Below, in pieces: positions 13,454 to 25,350 of a stretch of 64,000 nucleotides of DNA. The stretch is taken from contig NC_088301.1 in the NCBI RefSeq assembly GCF_032854445.1, positions 34,333,187 through 34,397,186 of the forward strand, in the 5' to 3' direction. How positions within the stretch are numbered: the stretch's first letter is position 1; every line of letters begins with the position of its first letter. The notes under the pieces were generated by a model. The model was not told where the DNA came from and made no database searches. It worked only from the letters and a program-made list of their open reading frames with translations. The translations under genes and the position numbers were made by a program. This DNA is from Liolophura sinensis. Its lineage: Eukaryota; Mollusca; Polyplacophora; Chitonida; Chitonidae.

Positions 13454-15016
13454 ATATCAATTTTTAATTTTTCTCGAAATAGATTTTTCTCGTGAAGAAG
13501 TCGTTTTTGTGCAAATTAACAACGTGCTCCAAGTATAGAAAATCGAACAAGTTAGAGGTCACATTATTATCTGTGTGTGCATGTATTGTCCAAGCACCTG
13601 TACTGCTATCTGTATTATCACTGAGCATGTAAACTATTGTAATAACCAGAGCAGATACAAACTTCAACATTTTGGCATTGTGACATTTGTAACATTGGCT
13701 ACATGTGTTATGTTTGTTATTGTTACAAGTATGCAGTGAACAACAAGAAATATATATTATGTTAATAAATGATAACAGCTTGAGGCATGTTATTATTCTT
13801 GCTTTCAAGCTTCATAGAAAAGTTAAATTATTCATTATATTCTCTATGAACTTGTTGAGAAATGTTGTGTTAAAATTTTAGTCCATAATTTATGCAGCTG
13901 TACATGGGTTGAACATATGGCAAATGTTTTTTTACCAGGTGCTCCATTCATGCTCACTTTTGTCACAAGAAATGATGTGATTTCTATTTGTCATATTGTA
14001 ATGATCACAGGCTTGCAGAGAAGAATGTTTGCTTTTATTTTAGGGGGATATAGTGTGTTACCCATATATGAAGCTGATAAAAGCACTGACACAAATAAAT
14101 AAATGAAAAATTTTCGCAGATAGCCATCAGCATCACAATGGTATATGAACATTTTGAGAGAAGTAAACCTTCTGGAGCCTCATGAATATTTTATTTTCCC
14201 TGTATTCATACATAGCCACCCCCATGGAAGCCTCCATGAGCTAGCCATTGGGCAGGTTATCAATGACCATAGTGGCAGGTGGACAGTGTGAAATGTGCTA
14301 ACAACCCACATGGGCAGGCAAACAAGCTCATCTGAACCCCAGACAGGCCTTCAATCGAAATTAGTGAAGTTTTTCAGCATGACTAATCACATTTATATTT
14401 CAGAGTTCATTCTCATATATGCTTCAGTGTGGTTTGTGACCATGCAGCAATGGAATGTATTGCAACTTAGTAATATTGCTGAGCTCTTATTTTATGTAAT
14501 GTATGCTGCATGTACATTCACTTCATTGTATCAAACTACATGTTTATTGTTTGAAACATGTATTCATTTTGTCCAGAAAGCTGAAAAGGCTGTTGATACA
14601 TGTATTATATGACATAGCAATAATAGAGATTCTGAATACATGTGCTATATCTTGAAGCACAATACACATGTATTTTCAGTAGATAAGATATCTGAAATTG
14701 CTTGAGTGGTCACAAACAGAAAGAACTTACATTTCACATATATATTCATGTTTGTGTCACTTAACTGACAAGCAAGAATGAATTATTTCTGAAATTCCAT
14801 TTACCGTTTTAAAGTTTTCAGAAACAAAATAAAAAGGGTGACAGATTGAAAGGCATATAAAGTATGTGGCGTCTGAAATTCTAAACTTGATTATATGTGT
14901 GCATATGTACATATTTGCACCCAGACATGTTTTAAAAGTGCCCTTGCATTTTAGGAAACGTTACAAGAGCATGTTTGAATTTAAATAAAATTCAGGATGG
15001 CTTTCATTGTTTTTAG

Positions 15017-15089
15017 GTACATGAGTGGAGGAAGATGTCTCCTGTGTACACAATTAATTGTAGGAGGTGCCAATATACAAGTTGATAAT
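15017..15089 (+). other. Exon-like segment, unassigned (73 nt), possible upstream exon
   Basis: A strong acceptor (tttcattgtttttag, ending 15016) and a strong donor (AAT followed by gtaagt at 15090) bracket 73 nt. One frame is open throughout (YMSGGRCLLCTQLIVGGANI, then QVDN). The other two have stops. No family recognised. It is on the same strand as the CAAP1-like gene and could be a 5' non-coding exon of it. The distance (23 kb) makes this speculative. Confidence 0.27.
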
Positions 15090-18000
15090 GTAAGTTAACA
15101 AATTGGTCTAAAATTGTGCATAAAATTGTTTTATATATAACTCTCCACTATGTACATGTACATGGCTTAGATTATTGACATTGCCCAGAGTAAAAATTTC
15201 CAAGCTTAAAGTTTATGGCTTCATTAGATTAAGACAGACCTTCCTACCATCTGTAAAAACTGGTGGACCAGGATTTAAGTCTGACCACAAAGTAATGTAA
15301 TCTGGCTTCTAACCAGAGCTCAAAGGATTTCAGTTTTAACTGCCTCATAAAACTGACCACTTGTTTATCTCATTAAGCCTCAATTTTTATGGCCCAGATG
15401 TCCTGTTTGTGGACTGGTGCCTTTTAATAGCCAACTACCTGATACATGTACATGTGCACTGTAAGTACATTTTGTTCAGTGGAAAAGCTAGTGAACCATT
15501 TTTAAATTGACTTGTCCATCCATAGCATAGTGATCCTTGTTTTGCTCTTGGTGACTACTATAGGTACAGTTTTCATACTTCTTGGGGATGCCTGGTTGGT
15601 CAGTTTGGGGGACATTTTTTAGCTAAAATGTTGAAGAGTTCAGACATGAAAAGCTTTTGCTTATTACACACAAGTGTCCATTGTTTGACTACTCATGACA
15701 AAATAACTGAAGAATACAACTGTAAAAGAAAAAATGGATATTTGATAGCTGTTATGTGGGGACATGATTTTGGGCTCACATACCTGTTACTCAGGTATCA
15801 AAATTGCCTTGAGTACCTAATTATCCTACTGATTTGAAGGTGGATTTCATTGATATGCTTTTTAATTTTTTGTTGAAGACCACTTGTCTTCCACCAATAT
15901 GATGTACATATCTGTACGTCACATATTTGTGAGTAACTTGCCAAAGGGCTGTGGTTTTATGCTGGGTACTCTAGGCTTTCTCCATCCATAAAACAGACTA
16001 CCATCATATATACATGTACATGTAAGTGAAAATTTTTTAGCATGGTGTCCATGGTGGAGCATGGTGTCAAATTTAATACATAAAGGTGTAGTTTATCACA
16101 AATTCTTTTTTTTTCTGCTTTGATTCATATCCTGGGTTTGTAAGTGTTCCCTGGCTTATTCTCTACTCACTGAGTTATGTCACATCTAGTTGCAGAAGTT
16201 TTTCTGTTGGTAAGGTACAGGGTTAGATTGACTGTAAAATATATTTACAAGTGATAAATGACATGTACAGTGTATGTTCAGCTTTCCTACACACAAGACC
16301 TTAGCATCTTATCATTCTCTCTGTATATTTAAAAAAAAATAAAAAAGGATTTTTGTAAACCAGAAATAAATGTGAATTTGTTAAAGAACTTAATTTGCTC
16401 ACAGCTCCAGTTTGATACCAAGGTTTTCCAGATTTTTTCAATGAGATCACAAAAAAGTAAAACCTTGGCAACAGAACCTATTACATTGTATGTATACATG
16501 TAGGGAGAGCATGTGACTACATACATGTAGGCTGACATATACATGTATACTCCTGCTTCAAAGCGTTTCAGTTTGAGAATCAATGAAGTATGAAGACCAG
16601 CAGAGTCAGGGAGTATTAAACAAGAACTATAATGACACTTATAGATGATAATGTGACAGACGACCTGCTTTTAACATCCTAATTGGGTGTGAAAGGATGG
16701 TGACAGGTGGTCCTGCATGGATAGCCTACCCCTTTTGGGACCCTGTTAGCAGGTAGAAGAAAACTAGGATTTATTTGACCACCCTTTGTACACATGTACC
16801 TGAATTACTAGTTACGGGGGATTCATAGTACCTGCAAGTTTAAAATGCAGTGTTATTACTTAAATAATGGAACAGGCACCTTGCTTACTTTAGACTAGTG
16901 AATGTCTCTTACTATTTAAATTTTTTTTTTTCGATTTTTTTCGATTTTTTAAATTTTAATCTTTATGATAATAGGTTTATAACTTAAATTAACATTAAAC
17001 TATTCAAGTCATCAAAGAATGTGCTGTTACATGCATTGAATAGTACATGGTATACATTTCGATTTTCCCAGATGTAAAAAACTAATTTGTCCATTTGAAA
17101 TTCAGAACTGAGAATCTCTGCCCACCCATCTGAGATGGCACTGTGTGAAAATAGCGAGATTCTTGCTAACACAGATAAAGCGTGGGCTCTAAGCATACTG
17201 ATCACAAACCCTGTTGTAAATTACTTTTGCCTAGTGTTTTTTGTCCTGTTTTGTTTGTAGTTGTTTGATATTTTTTTGTTTGGTAGTTTGATGTATACAG
17301 TAACATATTTTACAATGATATTTGTTACCACAGCAACTTGTATACATAGATTTCAAGAAAATTTTGAATGTTCAAATTTCCTGTAGGTAAATACTTTTTA
17401 CTTGAGGACTTTTGAAACATACATTAACAATAGCATTCTTGTGTTTTCAAGATCGTAGACATGTTTCATAGTACTAGTTGATGTCATAATCATCAGTGGC
17501 AAAAGTTTGATAGATGTATGTATAGACAATAATGATTGTACTCTATATGATGAAAAGAGAGATGCATTTTTGCAACATTTACTGTGCAATGAGTTTACTT
17601 GATCTTGATCATTGTAGTTATAAGCTACAAACTATTTTGTTGGGAGCGGTCTGGAGTGCAAGCTCTCCCATGTGTAACATGTCATACTGTTGGAAGGCAA
17701 GTGATCACCAGTGAACCTCATGCAAGATAACACAATTGACCACCTATTACATGTACCAACATAGCCCTGAGAACAATGGAAGCTTGGGAATTTAGAAAAA
17801 TTCTTTGTCCGAGAATTGTTTCAGAGGATTTTCAAAGATCATTAAGGATTGACCCCATGTCTAGTGCAACCTAATGATTGTAAGGCGAGCGTATACCTTA
17901 ACACGCCCAGGGTCTTCTCTCTTATGCTACTGTATTACATGAAACTAACATTAAAGTGTGCTAAAAATAAAGGAAGTTGCATCTCTTAAGCAAAGATTCA

Positions 18001-19163
18001 TGGAGTGAAATTCAAAATAAGAATCATACCGTCTTTCTCTTCGCCACATTTACTTAAAATGTAAGTAAATCACTATTGTGGAAATAAAGGAGGACTATGT
18101 CAGTTGAATCATGTACCCATGCAGGATGTTGCGTAGTCGGTTTTCATCTCATTTTCTATCCCGCCAATGTTTTTCTTGTGATTTTGTTTTACTTTTGTTT
18201 CATGAATAAATATGAGTCTCAAGTGTAAAAGCCAGTTTTGCAGTAATTTGTGATTTGCGAATGTCAAACTGACTTTTTAGGTTCTTGTTTACTTCTGCAC
18301 AATAGTAGTTTTTTCATATTAGGTAAATTATGTCTATATTCTCAGTCTATACATGTAGTCTTACAAGGTCGAGTTATTTGCCTGTGAAATAAAACACACT
18401 CCAGTAAACACTTCACACCGTTTACTCTCTGCCTATGGACATTTCATGTGTATGGTGGTAAGCGTCTATTGCAAGTACATGTATATTGAAATATATTGTA
18501 AAGCTTTTTAACTGCTGTCTTTGTTTTGTTTTTTTGGATGTCCTTTTTATTTTTTTTTATTTTTTATTTATTGCCTTTCTTTTTTTTTTAAAACTTTATG
18601 AGTTTGACATTGAGGCAACGTACAATACATTTTGTGTTGAGAGAAAGGTGTGTTTGCATACATGCTATATGGAATATTGCAACTTTGCATTGGCTGCTTC
18701 AGAATGGCAGGGGATTATTCAATATTATTATGTGGTGACACTTGGGCTATGAAACTGTCAAACATCACACCTTAATGAAAACAGGCTTGAGAAAGTCATT
18801 TATTCAGAGTGGAGTGAGTACTTTTATAAGTAACTCTAAGCAACACATATAGATATTTCGGTTCATACAGGTGCATGTGCATACAGATATCTAAGATTAG
18901 TGGGAGACAGTTTGCTGAAAGTGAAAGTCATGCTGTGTAACATAATTTGCCGCTGCTTCAAGCTTTGCTGAATTTGAATGAAATCATGATTATTTAGAAA
19001 GTGAAAGCTGGCAATATGACTAAGCTGTCTGAGCTTGGTATTAGGTGTGCATGTTAACTTGTGTGCATCCTGTAAAGTGATGAAGTTATCGAAATGGGTG
19101 TGAATGTAATGTACTTGTAAGCATTACCATTCCTACTGCTTAATTATGCTTACCTGTCAGAGG

Positions 19164-19181
19164 TATATATATATATATATA
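19164..19181. repeat. Short TA microsatellite
   Basis: Nine TA units. Confidence 0.9.
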
Positions 19182-19498
19182 CATATTAGGTATTGTGCAG
19201 ACAGCACGGGTGATCCAACACTTTATTTTGTTACATTTGTATTAGTTTTAATTCTTCTAAAAGATTTTATCCATTGTTTAGATGTCATACATGTAGAATA
19301 AATTTGATGTACATGTGAGAATTATTTGCCTTTCTAACAAGAACACTTTACAAAAAGCAAGTTTCTCATTAATATACCAAATCCTGATATCTACAGGACT
19401 GAATGCATTGTCAAATGAATTGAAGTACATGTATTTAAGTAAAACTATGTACATTTTTAAGTGAACATTAAAGGCCCTAGTGTTTGCCCTCAGTCGAT

Positions 19499-19530
19499 TG
19501 TGTTCAGGTGTATATTTACACCTGAACACA
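19499..19530. repeat. Perfect 14-bp inverted repeat (hairpin)
   Basis: The arms tgtgttcaggtgta and tacacctgaacaca are exact complements around a four-base spacer (tatt). The hairpin is far too short for a typical animal miRNA precursor. The core caggtg and cacctg words are E-boxes on each arm. Confidence 0.9.
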
Positions 19531-22500
19531 CCTGGAAGATTTATTGATTAAAAAAATACACTGTAAAATGTGTACGGCTAAGCTAATTAACTTAAACTTT
19601 TCCCAGTGGTGACAGAATTACACTGATGTGTGTGTGTGTGTATTCATGAAACATTGCCATTTAGTACTTGACTTAGTACATGTCCCTACCAATCCCTTAC
19701 AGGTACCCTGAGAGCAGTACGTTGTACATGTAGGTAAATTTACAGCCTAACCATCAATCAGTCAAGCAGTCATTCAGTCAGTCAGTTAGTAGCCAAACAA
19801 TCATGTTTAAGGCCTGGGATTATGGAGCAATCTTAGTCCAAATTTCAGTCATTAAATTTGATGTGTTCCTGTCCATTATTTCACCTGAAATTTCTTATAC
19901 AATAACTTAATTGCTCAGGATTTAAGTTGTCAAACAATATTTTGATCTTGTTACATAACAAAAAACAATTTTAAAGTCATTTGAAATTTTGACTGTGTCT
20001 AAGGTCATTTCAGGATTGTGGGGCTAGGGCATGTTATTATAGAAACAATACTTTCAGAATATCTGCAATGGTAGCAGTTTATAAATATAAATTTAAATGG
20101 AATTTTTGCGTTGTAATGCTGCAAATGAAAGACTGAATTATGCAAACTTTGTTGCAGAAGTTTTATGGACTTAGGTGTGCCAAAGAATGAGTAATTCTTT
20201 GAAAACTTGGATGGCTTGTAAGTGTTGTCCTTTTATTTTCCATGCAGTATTCTAATTAGGTGACAAACATTAAAATGTTTACCATTATGCGGCCCAAGTG
20301 AAATGTATGACATGGCGGAAGTCTTTGAAGTGAGCTTGCTTTGATGTTGTCATCCTGCTAGTGTTATATAACAATCCCATCTATTCTTCATGGAAACATC
20401 ATGATGGGTAAATACTGGCGTCCAGTTATGTGACAAGCTAGCATGAGTCTTTGTTCCCACTTGTTAAGATCTTACCCTTCCTTAACTTGTAAACCTGTGT
20501 GATTTTACTGCTTCCTTGATTCCTTCCTATTAAGAAGCATCATGTTGAAAACATTCAGTGAGATGAGAAAATGGTGTATACCATGGGTCCTTTCCAAGGA
20601 CATAAATTATATGTGGGTGTTATTTTGTGGAACAGGTTTGAAGTGCATGTCAAAAGAAGTAATATATGTAATTGTATTGCACAGTGTCCTCATTATTTTT
20701 CCACTTTTGTGATTCTATCATAGATTTTCCTCATATCCTTCTCATCTTTGCTATGTTGTTACGCATTTACCCAATGTTTCTGACTTCTGTAATGTTGCTG
20801 GTGCATCCTTCAGAACCTAGTTCTGACCACGATGAATTCCTTAAAAACCGCAGTACTATAGCCTTAAATTTACAAAAAGTAACAGTGAGAGTGAATATAA
20901 TATAGATTCAGTATTTAAATTTGAAGCCATCTACATGTACCATGGTACATGTGTGTGTATAGTTTAAAGTTGATAGCTTCTCAGATTTGATACCAGTACA
21001 TGTATTAAAGTTTTACATTTAAAACAAGAAAAATATACATTTATCTCATTCATATGGTAGCTCATTCTTAAAATCACATTTGTGATTTTCCACTTGCATC
21101 TGTAAAGTAACACTGCAAATAACAGCGTGTAATGAATGAGTGCATGTTGACTGTTAGTCTCGCATACTAGATGACTATGAGCAGTGGTTGTAAGTGGATA
21201 CATGTGTATTGGAACAATAGTACATGTATTGAGGTTATTGCATTTCTTGTACATGCGTATACAGGTTCAACATTTATGATCGAGCTTAAGTTATCAATTC
21301 ATATATTTTTTATTTGCCTTTTTAGATATGCTAAAATTGTCTCAGGTGGAGAATTTCTAAAAATACACATAGGCAACTGCATGTATCCTCATCTGTGAAC
21401 GCATAAAACTATGCCAATAAAAAACCCATAGTGTAAATTTTAAGTCAGTTTTATGTGCTGTGCATCAAATCTATCACATCTCTATAAATGCACGACTGTT
21501 TTAGTTTGCCAGTGGACTATTGCTCTCGTATGTGAGATGTATTTGTTTGACTGGGTAGATGTGACTAGTCATACATTCACAGCCTTGACTATAAGTCACT
21601 CACATTTCGAGAGACTTTCTCATTGTTATTTTCAGGCACGTATGTGGAAATTCTCTAATTGTATAGCTTTTTGGCAGGGTTCCTGCACTTTGAGATCACA
21701 AGTTTGGCTTAAGCCGTGTGGTATTGTCTGTGTTGAACAAATTAAATTGATGAAGTGCCAATGTAGCTGCTTGCCAGTTACATTAATCTGACTAACTATA
21801 TTTATGTCTCAGAAGATTTCAAAATGCTTTTCAGTTAAGCCAGTCTAGCGTGTAACTCAAATTGTCTGCAAACTTTACTTCTTGTAATTGATTTTATTTT
21901 GTTCAACTCCCAAGCAGTGTCAAAATGATAAATTCTTAACTATTGTGCAAGAAGTCATACATGTACATTATATTCAGGCATTCAGGATTATCAAGTTACA
22001 TGGATGTGTCAGATTACTGAATTCCTCCTTGGGGTGGGTGTGTTAAAGAAAATAAACATCTGTAGGTTGATAGCTTTTTTAGAATAAGAAATGTTCTAGT
22101 TAAAGTTAAGACTATAGAACACCTAATACTGTACTATGTTTGACACCCCCCACAATGGACCCTCTTTACTAGTTTGCTGTCTCAAGTGTCAAAACATGTA
22201 GAAAACAACAGGATATAGAAAAATCATTATTGCAAAGGGTGTGGCAGATTTGGAAAGTAAAAATCACAGGTTTGATTGCCTTACCTTTCAGGTTTGATGC
22301 TAGGATGTGTAAATCCTCTCAAATTATTGTTAAGCTCTGGTCAGTTGTGATGTACTTGATATACCGGTCACTGCTTGATACACATGCACAAATAACTGGT
22401 TCACAGTAGCCACTGGGCTCAGCCGATGTGCTCTGTAGGTACCAACTCAATGGTATTAGGTGGCCCTGCTGTACAGTCTGTCAGAGCCTAGGTCTACACT

Positions 22501-22984
22501 TAATAGCCTTGTCTTCAGCGATCCACTATTGTCCTGATTGAAAAAAAAATGATAAAGTTGGGGTAAATGGCCAGTTGGCTGGCAGAAGAGGCAGGCACGA
22601 TGGTCGACCGTCCACTCCCCTTGTCTGGAGTGACCACAATAGGCTGTGTCCGGCACCTGGCCACCAATCACTCTAATTGTTACAGCTGATTTACACTTGA
22701 TCGAAAAATTCCAATAGAATTTCACTGGGCAGAACCGGCTGGTCTGACTGGTGGTTTGGTAATTGAGCAAATTCTGCTCCAAGCCAGTGTTATTAATGTT
22801 ACAGGCTTAATACAATTCATATTTGATCAAATTTTTTCTTGCTGGCAGACAGTGATGTGTGTATATAACAATATCTACATGTTCTCATGGGATACTGCTT
22901 TTTTCTGGTTTTATGTTGGACTCTGTTCGTAATTGTAGTTTCCCTTTTTATTATTTTGGGGCTTTTTTTTATTCTCATGATATT

Positions 22985-23060
22985 TGTCTTTCTCTCTCTC
23001 TCTTTTTTTTTTCTTTTTTTTTTTTTTCTTTTTTGTGTTTCCATTTTTTTTTTTTTTTTC
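22985..23060. repeat. Polypyrimidine tract
   Basis: TC repeat followed by long T runs broken by single C. It creates phenylalanine/leucine/serine-rich open frames on the plus strand and lysine-rich ones on the minus; these are not genes. Confidence 0.9.
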
Positions 23061-23884
23061 GATCTCGGCTCAAAATCAGGAATATCTATTTTTTGTTTAA
23101 GACAAGCTGCGTGAACATATGTAAATGTACATCTAAAACAGGCAAGTATATATGATGTGATATATAACCCACGTGGATCTCAGTGTATGGAAAGGAAATA
23201 AGAACTGCACTTGAAACATGGTCCTTAAGGCATTTTTAATTTTATACTGAAGACTGAAGGTGCCCTCTCAAGGTGTTATCAAGGCTGGCACAGGTAGCTG
23301 CATGCTAGATAAAGGTGCACTGGTTATACATGTAGTCTCTGTCAGCTTTCCCATGAGGCTGCCAATGGGTGGGTATAATAACTCTTCTCCTATTGCTTAT
23401 TGAAGTGTATCATGTTCCATTTGATAATATGTCACTCTTTTCTTTATTTTGAAAGAGTATCATAAGGTATAAATCTGATTTTGGATACATATACATGTAT
23501 AGGACAGGGTGTCAGTATATAATCTGGAAAAATCAGTCATCCCATGGATAAAATGCAAATCATTTTAGAGCAACAACAAGCATTTGTGTCACATGTCTGA
23601 GCATTGTGGTTTCAGGTACTTCACTAGTATTAGCCAGAAAAGGTTGCATATGTGCATTGAAAACTAGCCTTAGTAAAGAATTTAATTGGAGTTTTTATAA
23701 TGATTTATTTTATTATCATATCTATTTTGTTAATATTCACTTGCCATTCAAAAAAGTAGTTTTGAGCTAGTATTTAGAGTTTTCAACTGAAAATAAAGTA
23801 AAGTGGATTTATGGTGGTTGTCAATGTCTAATGTAGCTGCAATGAAGTTTTTCTCACTTAATTTAAATATTCATTCAGTATTCC

Positions 23885-24180
23885 CATGTGTGGCTGGGTT
23901 GGGTTATGTTATATAAAGTGACTCAAATCCCACAGGCCCTCATGTAAAGAATTAATGCCACAGCGGTTTTTCTGCCCAGAAAATTGAGCGACGAGCAATC
24001 GGTTATCGTGTGATGATTCGGTGAAACAATGGACAGCGACATGTTAGATGTCTGCTGTCTTCCCTCCTCTGTCAGCGATAGTCTCCCGGAGAAATTTACA
24101 CCTGTCTTATTGATTAGGCTGCCGCTAACGACAGGTGGATTACCTGTATTTAGATTCAGGTAAGCTCCTTGGTTAAAACA
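23885..24180. promoter_or_regulatory. Less AT-rich non-coding block
   Basis: Contains an E-box pair (caggtggattacctgt), an aacaatgg SOX-type word and several CG dinucleotides. A 98-residue minus-strand ORF crosses it but has no splice context or recognisable motif. Confidence 0.27.
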
Positions 24181-24574
24181 CAGTATGGGCTCTGGTAGCT
24201 TGATAAGTCGCTGTAGCATGCAACTGTCAAGCTGCAGTGATATTGAGCAATTCTCTGTTAACCTGATGCTAGATCTAATAACAGCACTGGCAGTCTTATA
24301 TTCTGCCTCTTACCATGGGGTCCCAAGAGGGTCGAAGATAGACAAGCTGGAACACAGTCCATAGAAACCCATTCTCTTCACTTGAATATTTGCTTTAATA
24401 CTTGCACTTAATGGCTAGATCTTGAAATCAAAGAGTCAACTGAAGACAAAACTGCATGTGCTTGCATCTGTAAGCTTTTATGAACTGTGTATATATGTTA
24501 TTGATTTAGCTACTAGTTTGGCTTTGAGTTCAAATCTGACTTTGGCCAGCTAATTTTTTTTTTGTTTAGTTTAC

Positions 24575-24768
24575 ATGATAACAAGTTGACCGCATTGCTC
24601 AGGGTAAGCCACTCACCTTTGGCACGTTTCTGACAAAGTTTCTTATGTGTGACCCACCTCAAACAATGAGATCAGGGAAATTTACAAATTCCTGTCAAAG
24701 GCCAGGTTTGAACTCACACCTTGTGTGTCTTGAAAGGCAAGCACCTTAACAACTCCGCCACAATCCAC
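24575..24768 (-). mobile_element. tRNA-derived SINE, family 3
   Basis: On the minus strand a tRNA-like head carries an A box (tggcggagttgttaagg, complement at 24744-24760) and a B box (gagttcaaacc, complement at 24705-24715). A body follows that includes acgtgccaaaggtgagtgg and ccctgagcaatgcgg. The core resembles those at 32.4 and 58.9 kb. An internal gtgagt-like word in the body mimics a splice donor and should be ignored in exon searches. Confidence 0.7.
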
Positions 24769-24955
24769 TTCCGTAATGTTTTAATTCATGTACATGTATA
24801 TATACCAATATCTTTTCATTTAAAATGCTAAAGAAATGTTCTCATTTTCCAACTAGTCTAAATAACTTCTTATATACACCACCTACAAGTGACACATTGT
24901 TAAGATATGCAGCATTACATTGTATAAGACATTGGTCAAAGAAATAACACTAGTG

Positions 24956-24985
24956 AAATAAATAAATAAATAAAGGAATGAATGA
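24956..24985. repeat. AAAT and GAAT tetranucleotide repeats
   Basis: An AAAT run passes into a short AATG/GAAT run. Confidence 0.9.
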
Positions 24986-25290
24986 ATTAAAAATGCATGT
25001 GTGTGTGCATATAATTTCAGTCTCAAGGATGATAAGGCAGTTTTCCATGTTCAAGTTCAGAAATTAAAACTCTCTATGTTAATTTACTTTGCAAGTACAT
25101 TCATCCTGCAATAAACACAGCGCAAGAGGCTACAACACAAATTTGAGGACCAGTGCCTTAAATAGTCAAGGTAATCTTGAATACATTTACCATACAGTGC
25201 TAAGATTCTGGTATATCGCTGTACATGTACACATTCTAAGCCTGTAGTACTGATGTTAATCAGCTTTTTGTTACCTTTCTATATTTCTAG

Positions 25291-25337
25291 ATTATTGGAT
25301 TCAGCCACGAGCCAGCCAGATTAAGTGTTCAGATGAA
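25291..25337 (+). other. Exon-like segment, unassigned, possible upstream exon
   Basis: An excellent acceptor (tacctttctatatttctag, ending 25290) is followed by 47 nt to a gtgagg donor at 25338, or 60 nt to a weaker gtaaaa donor at 25351. Two frames are open over the shorter version. It lies upstream of the CAAP1-like start on the same strand and could be a 5' UTR exon. There is no coding match. Confidence 0.2.
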
Positions 25338-25350
25338 GTGAGGCCTCAGG

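Larger units (their letters stand above)
10011..15016. other. Non-coding stretch
   Basis: AT-rich, with a GC-richer area at about 11750-12720. Nothing coding is supported. A 13-bp duplication is noted at 13.4 kb. Confidence 0.55.
15090..24574. other. Non-coding stretch
   Basis: AT-rich with short simple repeats, a perfect hairpin (19.5 kb), a polypyrimidine tract (23.0 kb) and GC-richer patches at 22.38-22.80 and 23.89-24.18 kb. A minus-strand exon-like segment at 22285-22432 is broken by an in-frame stop. Confidence 0.55.

Noticed and set aside
22285-22432. Minus-strand exon-like segment reading VICACVSSSDRYIKYITTDQ, somewhat WD40-like
   Set aside because: An in-frame TGA interrupts it just after this part and the acceptor has no pyrimidine tract. 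The resemblance is too weak to call even a pseudogene.
22859-23155. Plus-strand ORFs rich in phenylalanine and serine, and the minus-strand lysine-rich ORF
   Set aside because: Produced by a long polypyrimidine tract.
23923-24219. 98-residue minus-strand ORF
   Set aside because: No recognisable motif, no splice sites; better explained as a GC-richer non-coding block.
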